Positions 42,059-49,907 of a stretch of DNA of 64,000 bases are shown here, in pieces (within the stretch, counting starts at the first letter, position 1; each line of letters starts with the position of its first letter). The translations under genes and the position numbers were made by a program. Location: contig CAZTBB010000003.1 of NCBI GenBank assembly GCA_964611755.1, positions 38,807-102,806 on the forward strand, read 5' to 3'. This DNA is from CAZTBB01 sp964611755 (GTDB lineage Bacteria; Pseudomonadota; Alphaproteobacteria; Micavibrionales; Micavibrionaceae). The notes beneath the pieces are model-generated. The model did no database searches, was not told where the DNA came from, and worked only from the letters and a program-made list of their open reading frames with translations.

Positions 42059-43201
42059 TTAAGCTTTTTTCAAAGCTTGCTCTAGGTCAGCAATCAGATC
42101 ATCGCAATGCTCTATCCCAACAGATAAACGCATAAGCCCATCTTTAACACCAGCTTGCGCACGTGCCTCTGCCCCCATGGACACATGGGTCATGCTGGCT
42201 GGGTTGTTAATCAAACTCTCTGTTCCGCCCAAGGATTGAGCCAATCGAAAGATCTCCAACCTTTCTAAAAACATGTGTACATCGCTCGTAATTTCAAAAC
42301 TCAGCATCGCGCCCGGCCCATCTTGCTGTCTTTCGGCCAACGCAAAGCCCTCATGTGATGAAAGGCCGGGATAATAGACTTTGGATACGGCATTATGTGC
42401 ATCCAAAAACGCAGCAATCTTAATCGCATTTTCCTGCGCACGTTGCATACGCACATCGAGAGTTCGTAACCCACGCAATGTCTGATAGGCGTCAAAAGGG
42501 CTTCCAATGGTGCCCAAAGAATTATTCCAAAAATGCAGCTCGTCCGCGATTTTTTGATCCTTCGCCACCACGGCCCCGCCGACAACATCACTGTGACCGT
42601 TTACGAATTTGGTTGTAGAACAATAGGAAATATCCGCTCCCAATTCCAAAGGACGCTGAAAAACAGGGGATAGGAAGGTATTATCACAGACAACCAGAGC
42701 GCCGCATGCCTTGGCCATATGTGATATTTTCTGAATATCTGCAATGCGCATCACCGGGTTAGAGGGTGTTTCCACCAAAACCATTTTAGGATTGGCTTCA
42801 AAGGCTTTTTCTAAAGATTGATTACTATATTGATCAACAAATTCCAGCTTAAAATACCCTTTATCGGCCATTGTTACCAATGTTCTATAGGATCGCCCGT
42901 AGCAATCAAAAGGCGCCAATAAAAGATCATCCTTGTCCAACAAATGTAAACAAATTGTCAGCGCCGCCATGCCAGACGCCGTAACAGCACAATCACTCCC
43001 TTCCTCTATTTCAGCCATGGCTTTGGCCAAAAGATCACGCGTAGGATTGGCGCTGCGGGAATAGCTATACTCCATCTCTGCACTCAACCCGTCCATTTCA
43101 AAGGTGGATGATGTGTATAATGGCGGAACAACGGCACTATAGGCTCTGTCTTTGCCAAGCCCCGATTGCACCAATGAAGTCGATAGTTTCTTTTTGCTCA
43201 T
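42059..43201 (-). CDS. Trans-sulfuration PLP enzyme (cystathionine gamma-synthase / beta-lyase type)
   Basis: Cys/Met-metabolism PLP family enzyme, about 380 residues. Visible: YSRSANPTRDLLAKAMAEIE, ASGMAALT, NPVMRIADI, VVCDNTFLSPVFQRPLELGAD and the PLP Lys in CSTTKFVNGHSDVVGG, then SLGGTESLINNPASMTH. These fit MetB, MetC and related lyases; the motifs do not decide between them. ATG 43201 (MSKKKLSTS) is preferred over 43246. Its long leader with a terminator-like hairpin suggests regulation by sulfur amino acids. It ends 3 bases from the convergent cheZ stop. Confidence 0.85.
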   Translation of the reverse strand: MSKKKLSTSLVQSGLGKDRAYSAVVPPLYTSSTFEMDGLSAEMEYSYSRSANPTRDLLAKAMAEIEEGSDCAVTASGMAALTICLHLLDKDDLLLAPFDCYGRSYRTLVTMADKGYFKLEFVDQYSNQSLEKAFEANPKMVLVETPSNPVMRIADIQKISHMAKACGALVVCDNTFLSPVFQRPLELGADISYCSTTKFVNGHSDVVGGAVVAKDQKIADELHFWNNSLGTIGSPFDAYQTLRGLRTLDVRMQRAQENAIKIAAFLDAHNAVSKVYYPGLSSHEGFALAERQQDGPGAMLSFEITSDVHMFLERLEIFRLAQSLGGTESLINNPASMTHVSMGAEARAQAGVKDGLMRLSVGIEHCDDLIADLEQALKKA

Positions 43202-43242
43202 AATGCACTGATTAAAACGCGAATAGCTGCAGAAAATCAAAC

Positions 43243-43282
43243 ACAAAAAGAAACTGCCGGTCTTGGAGGCGACGCGGCAGTT
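43243..43282 (-). terminator. Terminator-like hairpin in the metB/metC leader
   Basis: On the minus strand AACTGCCG and CGGCAGTT (43275-43282 and 43252-43259) form a perfect 8-bp stem with a 15-base loop, followed by TTTCTTTTTGTGTTT. A GTCTTG upstream in the leader (near 43304-43309) can pair with CAAGAC inside the loop (43260-43265), giving a pseudoknot or competing structure. Lies 42 bases before the start codon. Confidence 0.5.
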
Positions 43283-43346
43283 CCTGATTACGGTAGTGAG
43301 CTAACAAGACGCTAAGTAGAGGTAGATAAAGTTATTAACGTCTATT

Positions 43347-43374
43347 CTTATATTTTCTGATTCAAATGTGGCAA
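43347..43374 (-). promoter_or_regulatory. Promoter of the trans-sulfuration gene
   Basis: Minus-strand TTGCCA (43369-43374), 16-base spacer, TATAAG (43347-43352). The predicted start near 43340 gives a 140-nt leader. Confidence 0.5.
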
Positions 43375-43416
43375 AAAAAAGGAGATACTGAGCCCATTTC
43401 AGGAATTTTCATAAAG

Positions 43417-43431
43417 CATTGAATTTCAATG
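43417..43431. promoter_or_regulatory. Perfect 15-bp palindrome upstream of acnA
   Basis: CATTGAA-T-TTCAATG, 7-1-7 symmetry, about 85 bases before the acnA ATG. Candidate operator of a dimeric regulator; none identified. Confidence 0.4.
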
Positions 43432-43514
43432 TATTTACCGCTTTTTAACCACCCTCAGGCATGGTATTTTATTGAGGGATTCACATTTCAAATAAGGCAG
43501 TTAGGACCTAAATT

Positions 43515-46187
43515 ATGACACGTATTGGACAGGACACTTTAAAAACCCGCAAAACCCTTAGCGTAGACGGGAAAAATTACGATTATTACAGCCTGAAAGC
43601 GGCAAGCGAGCAAATTGGTGACATTTCATCCCTGCCCTTCACATTAAAGGTTCTTTTGGAAAATTTACTTCGCCACGAAGATAATCGCAGCGTATCGACG
43701 GATGATATCAAGGCGCTCAAAACATGGTTAGAGACACAAAAATCCGAGACAGAGATAGCCTACCGCCCGGCGCGCGTTTTAATGCAAGACTTTACAGGCG
43801 TTCCTGCCGTTGTTGATTTGGCCGCCATGCGCGAGGCTATGGTCTCTCTCGGTGGTGATGCCCAAAAAATCAACCCGCTTGTGCCCGTTGATTTGGTGAT
43901 TGATCACTCCGTGATGGTGGATGAATTTGGAACGCCGCAAGCCTTTCAGGCTAATGTCGATAAAGAATTCGAGCGCAATGGCGAGCGTTATGAATTCCTC
44001 AAATGGGGGCAAGGCGCCTTCAAAAACTTCCGCGTTGTCCCGCCAGGCACAGGAATTTGCCACCAGGTTAATCTTGAATATCTGGCGAAGACTGTTTGGA
44101 CCAGTGAAGCCGAGGACGGCGCTACAATCGCCTATCCTGATACGCTGGTTGGCACGGACTCCCATACAACCATGGTCAATGGGTTGGCCGTTCTTGGTTG
44201 GGGCGTTGGCGGTATTGAAGCCGAGGCCGCTATGCTCGGCCAGCCTATCTCTATGCTGATCCCAGAAGTGGTTGGCTTCAAGCTAACCGGCAAGATGAAG
44301 GAAGGTACCACGGCTACAGATCTGGTTCTGCGTGTTGTGGAAATGCTTCGTGAGCTCGGCGTTGTCGGTAAATTTGTTGAATTTTATGGCCCCGGCCTTG
44401 ATAACCTCACACTGGCCGATCAGGCGACCATCGCGAATATGGCACCGGAATATGGCGCGACCTGCGGCTTCTTCCCGGTTGATGAAGAAACACTGAATTA
44501 CTTGCGCTTTACGGGCCGCGATGAACATGAAGTAAACTTGGTTGAGGCTTACTCTAAAGAACAAGGCATGTGGCGTGATGCCAACACGCCTGACCCTGTG
44601 TTTACAACGACATTGCATTTGGATCTGGATGATGTCGAGCCGGCCATTTCCGGCCCGAAACGTCCGCAAGACCGCATTGCCCTGAAGAATGCGGCTAGTG
44701 CTTTTGAAAAACTAGAACCAAATCACACATCACAAGCCGTTGAGGGCGCTGATTACGAACTTAAGAACGGCGATGTCGTCATCGCGGCGATTACAAGCTG
44801 TACAAACACCTCCAACCCGGCCGTTCTGGTTGGGGCGGGTCTGGTTGCACGCAAGGCGCGCGAAAAGGGGCTTGATGTCAAGCCATGGGTAAAAACATCG
44901 CTCGCGCCCGGATCACAAGTTGTAACAGACTATCTAACGAAATCAGGTCTCCAAGAAGATCTGGATGCGCTTGGTTTCCATACCGTCGGCTATGGATGTA
45001 CAACTTGCATTGGTAACTCCGGCCCCTTGCCTGAAGCGATTGGAAATGCGGTTGATGCCGGTGACCTCAATGTGACATCCGTTTTGTCCGGTAATAGAAA
45101 CTTTGAAGGGCGGATTTCTCCGCATGTGAAGTCAAACTATCTGGCCTCCCCGCCATTGGTTGTGGCCTATGCGCTTGCTGGCTCTATGCGTGTTGATTTA
45201 TTCAATGAACCGCTTGGTCAGGACAAAGACGGCAATGATGTCTTTATGAAGGATATCTGGCCAACCAATCAGGAAATTCAGGATATGGTTAAAGAGTGCC
45301 TGACATCCGAGATGTTTACCGAGCGCTATGCAGACGTCTTTAAAGGCCCTGAACAATGGCAAGAAATTGGCGGCGGCGCCTCGGGTGAGACATATGACTG
45401 GCAAGACAGCTCAACCTATGTGCGTAACCCACCCTTCTTTGCCGATATGGGCCATGAAGCCGGAGATATGCAAGATATTGTAGGTGCTTATGCCCTTGCA
45501 AAACTTGCAGACTCAGTGACAACTGACCATATCTCGCCTGCTGGTGCGATTAAAAAGGACAGTCCTGCGGGTAGCTACCTCACTGATCGTCAGGTACGCC
45601 CGATTGACTTTAATTCCTATGGCTCTCGCCGTGGAAATGACCAAATCATGACACGCGGAACATTTGCAAATATCCGCATCCGTAATGAGCTAGCACCTGG
45701 CACAGAAGGTGGCTTTACAACCCATATTCCATCAGGCGAAGTCATGCCGATTTATGATGCGGCCGTGAAGTACAAAGAAGATGGCACCCCATTGGTGGTC
45801 ATTGCCGGTAAAGAGTACGGCACTGGGTCATCACGTGACTGGGCTGCCAAAGGCACACGCCTTCTTGGCATTAAAGCCGTCATTGCCGAGAGTTTTGAGC
45901 GTATCCACCGCTCCAACCTTGTTGGCATGGGCGTTTTGCCACTTCAATTCAAAGAAGGCACATCACGCGAGAGCCTTAATCTCAAAGGTGATGAGAAATT
46001 TGATATTAAAGGCTTAAATGATGATTTAAAGCCGCGTCAAGACATCACAATGACCATCACACGTGCCGATGGCTCTAGCGAAGATATAGCTCTTCTATGT
46101 CGTATTGATACGCTGGATGAGGTTGAATATTACCGCAATGGTGGGATTTTACATTATGTGCTAAGAAATATCGCCAAAGCCGCTTAA
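43515..46187 (+). CDS. acnA: Aconitate hydratase A
   Basis: [4Fe-4S] enzyme that isomerises citrate to isocitrate in the TCA cycle. The cluster ligands are Cys429 (AITSCTNTSNP), Cys495 and Cys498 (YGCTTCIGNSGP), with the 66-residue and 3-residue spacing of AcnA. Other marks are VGTDSHTTMVNGLAVLGWGV near the N-terminus and GKEYGTGSSRDWAAKGT in the swivel domain. 890 residues is typical. An intrinsic terminator follows at 46211. Assignment firm. Confidence 0.98.
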   Translation: MTRIGQDTLKTRKTLSVDGKNYDYYSLKAASEQIGDISSLPFTLKVLLENLLRHEDNRSVSTDDIKALKTWLETQKSETEIAYRPARVLMQDFTGVPAVVDLAAMREAMVSLGGDAQKINPLVPVDLVIDHSVMVDEFGTPQAFQANVDKEFERNGERYEFLKWGQGAFKNFRVVPPGTGICHQVNLEYLAKTVWTSEAEDGATIAYPDTLVGTDSHTTMVNGLAVLGWGVGGIEAEAAMLGQPISMLIPEVVGFKLTGKMKEGTTATDLVLRVVEMLRELGVVGKFVEFYGPGLDNLTLADQATIANMAPEYGATCGFFPVDEETLNYLRFTGRDEHEVNLVEAYSKEQGMWRDANTPDPVFTTTLHLDLDDVEPAISGPKRPQDRIALKNAASAFEKLEPNHTSQAVEGADYELKNGDVVIAAITSCTNTSNPAVLVGAGLVARKAREKGLDVKPWVKTSLAPGSQVVTDYLTKSGLQEDLDALGFHTVGYGCTTCIGNSGPLPEAIGNAVDAGDLNVTSVLSGNRNFEGRISPHVKSNYLASPPLVVAYALAGSMRVDLFNEPLGQDKDGNDVFMKDIWPTNQEIQDMVKECLTSEMFTERYADVFKGPEQWQEIGGGASGETYDWQDSSTYVRNPPFFADMGHEAGDMQDIVGAYALAKLADSVTTDHISPAGAIKKDSPAGSYLTDRQVRPIDFNSYGSRRGNDQIMTRGTFANIRIRNELAPGTEGGFTTHIPSGEVMPIYDAAVKYKEDGTPLVVIAGKEYGTGSSRDWAAKGTRLLGIKAVIAESFERIHRSNLVGMGVLPLQFKEGTSRESLNLKGDEKFDIKGLNDDLKPRQDITMTITRADGSSEDIALLCRIDTLDEVEYYRNGGILHYVLRNIAKAA

Positions 46188-46210
46188 AAGCTGCACTATT
46201 TACTAATACC

Positions 46211-46237
46211 AAAAAGAGCCTCATGGGCTCTTTTTTT
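46211..46237. terminator. Bidirectional intrinsic terminator after acnA
   Basis: A5-GAGCC (46211-46220) and GGCTC-T7 (46226-46237) with a short TCATG loop. Works for acnA on the plus strand and for the convergent unknown gene on the minus strand. Confidence 0.9.
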
Positions 46238-47186
46238 ATTTGCCACCGCCATTGGAATGATTATTGGATGTGTCATCCTCGTCATCGGGAGAAAACCATT
46301 CCATCGCCACGCGCTGCGCATCCATTACAATATCCGGAAATTGAGGTTTTTCCGGCCGGAAACGCACATTAAAGACATTTTCAAAATTGCCGATTTCTTG
46401 AGCCAACCGTACCAAGCGCTTGCGTGCCTCTTCGGTTTTGCGCATGTCTTCTGTCCCATGCTCAATCATGTCCAGCTCAATTTTGACATTGTTCATACCA
46501 ACCATGAACCCCATCTGAATTCCTTCAAGAAAAGCCGCCGCCGTTGACAAACAACGCGGCAAATTCACACGTGTTGTCTCGCTCCCCTCTTTTGGCTCAA
46601 CCAAGAAGCTGAATGTATGCGTATTGCTTGGCCCTCTGATAACCAAACCACAGCGCGCCTGTCCTTCGGCTAAATCTGCGACGAGGGCAACATTGCCATC
46701 ATAATTTATCTTAAAATTCTTGCCGGCTTTGCGAAAAACCTCTTCAGCCCTTGGAATAGCTTTTTCGTAATCTTCGTCACTCAAAACATCGCATTGCTCG
46801 ATAATATCCAGAAACGGGTGATGCTTCGTCCCCTGCTGGTACATTATTTTACCCTTATGATAGACAGCAATCCATTTATCCGGATTAAATTTATGCTCAT
46901 ATTCCGATGTAATTGCCTCCCAGACATCATCCCAATCAAAGCTCACATCCCTGTTAGCGATAGGGCCATTGGCGTAGAACGATTGCAGCATCCTAACCGC
47001 CATACGCACACATAAATGCATGTTATGCGCCCGAATGACAAAATTTTCTGTAATATTGCCGTTTTCGGATACAAGCCTGAGCGGCATACGATTGCTCAAA
47101 GCATGCAAAGGCTCTGATTCCGGGTCTTCTCGGTTTATCAGAGTGAATTTTTCACGCAATAATGAGGTGCTTAGTTTTTTTGCCAT
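46236..47186 (-). CDS. Unknown conserved-looking cytoplasmic protein (316 residues)
   Basis: No family recognised. Soluble; begins MAKKLSTSLLREKFTLINRE and contains VSFDWDDVWEAITSEYEHKF, WIAVYHKGKIMYQ and a central Gly/Thr-rich part ending in TAAAFLEGIQMGFMVGMNN. The C-terminus is acidic and Asn-rich (DDEDDTSNNHSNGGGK). The long, evenly coded frame with normal codon use supports a real gene. No partner is evident; the next minus-strand gene upstream starts about 100 bases away on its 5' side. Confidence 0.7.
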   Translation of the reverse strand: MAKKLSTSLLREKFTLINREDPESEPLHALSNRMPLRLVSENGNITENFVIRAHNMHLCVRMAVRMLQSFYANGPIANRDVSFDWDDVWEAITSEYEHKFNPDKWIAVYHKGKIMYQQGTKHHPFLDIIEQCDVLSDEDYEKAIPRAEEVFRKAGKNFKINYDGNVALVADLAEGQARCGLVIRGPSNTHTFSFLVEPKEGSETTRVNLPRCLSTAAAFLEGIQMGFMVGMNNVKIELDMIEHGTEDMRKTEEARKRLVRLAQEIGNFENVFNVRFRPEKPQFPDIVMDAQRVAMEWFSPDDEDDTSNNHSNGGGK

Positions 47187-47285
47187 ACTTATGATTAGTC
47201 CGTATCAAATCATGATATATCCTTAGCATAACGGATTATAAAGATGGCACAACTTCCTTTTTCACAACTTATGAGATAGCTGGCC

Positions 47286-47720
47286 TTATGCCGCCAAGCG
47301 TAAAGCGGGAAACTGCTTTTTCAAACCGGCCAAACGGCGCTTGTAATATTCAACCCAGCGCTCCAAACCTACGCGCCGCGGCAAATCAGCATAATAGGCC
47401 TTTTCCTGCATCGTTTTGATCTGTGCATATAGATTGGCATGGTTGAATGCCATTTTGATTTGGGTGCTCTCCTCACTCATTGTAATCGCAGGAAGAGCAT
47501 ATTCAGCATCATGAAAGTGGTGGCTCAAGCTCTCACGCTGTTCGTTGGCAGCCAGCGTAAATTCACCACCAAGAGCCCCGTTATCATTCACGGGCAAATC
47601 CAGCATGACAGGCTCAGCGAGAAGAAAATCAGGGGCAGGAGCCAAATGCTTGATCTCCTCTTCGAGCCCCTTAATGATACCCTCTATTTTATTTATTTCG
47701 TTTTTATTATTTAAAGCCAT
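47286..47720 (-). CDS. Unknown protein (144 residues) with a sequestered ribosome site
   Basis: No family recognised. A short N-terminal helix (NKIEGIIKGLEEEIKHL), a Pro/Leu-rich middle, and a helical, basic C-terminus (LERWVEYYKRRLAGLKKQF). No signal or membrane segment. Its Shine-Dalgarno AGAGGG is inside a perfect hairpin that ends at the start codon (47721-47748). Confidence 0.6.
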   Translation of the reverse strand: MALNNKNEINKIEGIIKGLEEEIKHLAPAPDFLLAEPVMLDLPVNDNGALGGEFTLAANEQRESLSHHFHDAEYALPAITMSEESTQIKMAFNHANLYAQIKTMQEKAYYADLPRRVGLERWVEYYKRRLAGLKKQFPALRLAA

Positions 47721-47748
47721 TATTATTACCCTCTTGAGAGTAATAATA
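47721..47748 (-). promoter_or_regulatory. Hairpin that buries the ribosome binding site of the gene at 47720
   Basis: On the minus strand TATTATTACTCTC pairs with GAGGGTAATAATA across a tiny AA turn (practically an 11-12-bp stem with a tetraloop, one U-G pair). The right arm carries the Shine-Dalgarno AGAGGG and ends at the base before the ATG at 47720. Confidence 0.65.
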
Positions 47749-47853
47749 TGAAATCACTATGAAACAGCCCTTAATTATGTCTAAAATTTGAAATAATACT
47801 TTGTTTATTACTTATTTATTACTTTTAAATAAAATTTTAGACAAATATTCAGA

Positions 47854-47877
47854 TAAATAAAAAGCGCCCTCAGGCGC
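47854..47877 (-). terminator. Intrinsic terminator of the gene at 47906
   Basis: Minus-strand GCGCC-TGAG-GGCGC (47864-47877) followed by TTTTTATTT. It lies 28 bases after the stop codon. Confidence 0.85.
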
Positions 47878-47905
47878 CCTTAACAGCATAAATATATGCT
47901 AGATA

Positions 47906-48598
47906 TCAGTGAAATCGCTTTACAAAATTGGGACATTGCGCGGCTACGCGCTCATATTCCTCAATTGTATCAATAGCTTGCTGAGCCTCCAGGCGATCCA
48001 CCTCCATGCGCTTGGTTTCATTGTTCACAATTTGGAAAATAGTGCCCTCCATGCGCTGCCTGATGCTTTCGAGCTGCGAGGCGGGCACAGGCCCAACAAT
48101 ATAGCCACGCCCCTCCAGCGCCTCATAAATGGCACCGCCAAGCTTTTGTGCATAATTATTCAGAACAATACGGTCAACCTGCACATGCTTCATTTCATGG
48201 TCCTTAACGGCCTTCCTCATGCATTGGTCCGCATTGACCTCTTTGGCGAGAATGATTTCAGGATCGAGCACGATATCAACGGATATCTTGTTGTACCAAA
48301 TACATGTATCGCCATTAGTGTTGATTTCCTGAAAACCCAGCTCAACCGTAGGCAAGACCTCTACAGCCCCGCGCGTAAAGCCTTGCGTATAGGTTGTTCC
48401 CCCAAAGCTGTGCGGATTAACGGTATCCATTTCATATTTTTGGATGTCATCCAGTGTTTTGGATGTATCCAACCGGATCTCTTTTGAGCGCGGCCTGATA
48501 TCAATTTTAGTGGGCTGTGGAATCTCGCACGCAGGGGCACCACCGGCATTGACCAGAACAAGCAATGTTGATGCCACCAATGGATCAAATAACATCAT
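47906..48598 (-). CDS. Secreted HExxH-motif protein (putative zinc protease)
   Basis: 230 residues. Signal peptide MMLFDPLVASTLLVLVNAGG with cleavage near APAC; then a domain with VVLPTVELGFQEI-like strands and a helix carrying HEMKH in VKDHEMKHVQVDRIVL. HExxH is the zinc site of many metalloproteases, and the layout resembles DUF922-type proteins; a third ligand is not obvious, though a downstream Glu/Asp-rich helix follows. Cys residues (ACEIPQ, TCIWYN, ADQCMR, AAQCPN) may pair in the periplasm. Activity is inferred. Confidence 0.7.
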   Translation of the reverse strand: MMLFDPLVASTLLVLVNAGGAPACEIPQPTKIDIRPRSKEIRLDTSKTLDDIQKYEMDTVNPHSFGGTTYTQGFTRGAVEVLPTVELGFQEINTNGDTCIWYNKISVDIVLDPEIILAKEVNADQCMRKAVKDHEMKHVQVDRIVLNNYAQKLGGAIYEALEGRGYIVGPVPASQLESIRQRMEGTIFQIVNNETKRMEVDRLEAQQAIDTIEEYERVAAQCPNFVKRFH

Positions 48599-48683
48599 AA
48601 AGAACCCCTGAATTTGATAATCCCATTACATTTATCCCATTGAGTATACAGCAAAAAGCTTATATTCCTTTAACTTTTCTTGT

Positions 48684-48711
48684 TTGCAATTTGGCATCAA
48701 ACTGATAATCT
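48684..48711 (+). promoter_or_regulatory. Promoter upstream of yggT
   Basis: TTGCAA at 48684-48689, 16-base spacer, TAATCT at 48706-48711. Confidence 0.45.
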
Positions 48712-48746
48712 TTAGCGCTATGAAACAAAAACAAAGGATCTAAGGC

Positions 48747-49025
48747 ATGGGCATTATTTGGTATCTTATTTCTCTGGCAATCGATATTTACATTTTACTG
48801 ATCGTTGTGCATGTCGCCTTTAGCTGGCTTATTTCTTTTGAAATTATCAATGCAACCAATAAAAAGGCCAAAAAAGTCGTGTCATTTTTAAACAAAGTGA
48901 CCGAGCCTGTATTCGCTCCTATTCGTAAATATATCCCCTCTATTGGCGGTATTGATATTACCCCCTTGATTGTTATTGTTGCCTTGTCTATCTTGCAGCA
49001 AATTTTAGGCGCTCTATTTGTTTAG
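48747..49025 (+). CDS. YggT family membrane protein
   Basis: 92 residues, two hydrophobic helices (IIWYLISLAIDIYILLIVVH and ITPLIVIVALSILQQI) around the family signature LNKVTEPVFAPIRKYIPSIGGIDITPLI. YggT proteins are widespread small inner-membrane proteins, in some bacteria linked to cell shape, division or osmotic tolerance; the precise role is not settled. AAAGGATC precedes the ATG. It is 31 bases upstream of folD. Confidence 0.9.
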   Translation: MGIIWYLISLAIDIYILLIVVHVAFSWLISFEIINATNKKAKKVVSFLNKVTEPVFAPIRKYIPSIGGIDITPLIVIVALSILQQILGALFV

Positions 49026-49056
49026 ATAGCTCGCCCCCTTTAGAAAGAAGACATAG

Positions 49057-49896
49057 ATGACACAATTGATTGATGGAAAGGCCATTGCCTTAGCCCTGCG
49101 AGAAACAATCCAAAATGATGTTGCGGCGATGGCCCTGCCTCCTGGTTTGGCTGTTATTCTTGTTGGTGATGACCCGGCAAGCCATGTCTATGTCGGCAAT
49201 AAAATCAAGGCTTGTGAGAAAGCAGGCATTAAGAGCTTTGAATCACGCCTGCCCGAAAAAGCCACCCAAGCAGAAGTCGCCGCTGAGATAGAGGCTTTTA
49301 ATTCTAATCCGGCGGTTCATGGGATTTTGCTTCAACTTCCCGTGCCTGACCACCTTGATAGCGATGCACTTATTCAATTGATTTCCCCCCGTAAAGATGT
49401 CGATGGGCTAAGTTTTATCAATCAAGGCAAACTGGTGGCGGGCGATCAAAGCGGGCTTGTTCCATGCACCCCGCAAGGCTCACTTGCGCTCATCAAATCG
49501 GTTGAGAGCGATCTAAGTGGCAAGCACGCCGTTGTGATCGGCCGCTCTTTGTTATTTGGAAAACCGATGGCGCAGCTATTGCTGGCGGAAAATTGCACGG
49601 TCACCATGGCGCATTCCAGAACCAAAAACCTGCCCGAGATCTGTCAGCAAGCAGATATTCTCGTGGCTGCGGTTGGCCGTAAAAAAATGGTGAAGGCCGA
49701 TTGGGTTAAAAACGGTGCCATTGTCATCGATGTCGGTATTAACCGGATGGAAAATGGCAAGCTATGCGGTGATGTTGATTTTGATGCGGTTAAGGACATT
49801 GCTGGCGCCATCACGCCTGTGCCGGGCGGTGTTGGCCCCATGACTATTGCCTGCCTGCTTGGCAACACACTCAAAGCTGCTCAAGCCGCTCTATAG
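49057..49896 (+). CDS. folD: Bifunctional methylene-THF dehydrogenase / methenyl-THF cyclohydrolase
   Basis: Interconverts 5,10-methylene-THF and 10-formyl-THF, supplying the formyl donor for PurH. Motifs: GDDPASHVYVGNKIKACEKAGI (catalytic Lys), GILLQLPVPDHL, SPRKDVDGL, the nucleotide-binding IGRSLLFGKPMAQLLL, and TPVPGGVGPMTIACLL. 279 residues is normal. Ribosome site AGAAAGAAG. Probably cotranscribed with yggT. Confidence 0.97.
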   Translation: MTQLIDGKAIALALRETIQNDVAAMALPPGLAVILVGDDPASHVYVGNKIKACEKAGIKSFESRLPEKATQAEVAAEIEAFNSNPAVHGILLQLPVPDHLDSDALIQLISPRKDVDGLSFINQGKLVAGDQSGLVPCTPQGSLALIKSVESDLSGKHAVVIGRSLLFGKPMAQLLLAENCTVTMAHSRTKNLPEICQQADILVAAVGRKKMVKADWVKNGAIVIDVGINRMENGKLCGDVDFDAVKDIAGAITPVPGGVGPMTIACLLGNTLKAAQAAL

Positions 49897-49907
49897 ACAC
49901 CAACCGT

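Larger units (their letters stand above)
43202..43514. other. Divergent intergenic region metB/metC - acnA
   Basis: 313 bases with no gene. The minus-strand side has a promoter (43347-43374) and a structured leader (43243-43340); the plus side has a palindrome at 43417-43431 and the inverted repeat CCCTCA/TGAGGG near 43455-43480 before acnA. Confidence 0.6.

Noticed and set aside
43250..43310. tmRNA, SRP RNA or 6S RNA in the metB-acnA region
   Set aside because: The pseudoknot-like pairing first suggested it, but none of the conserved sequence blocks of these RNAs are present.
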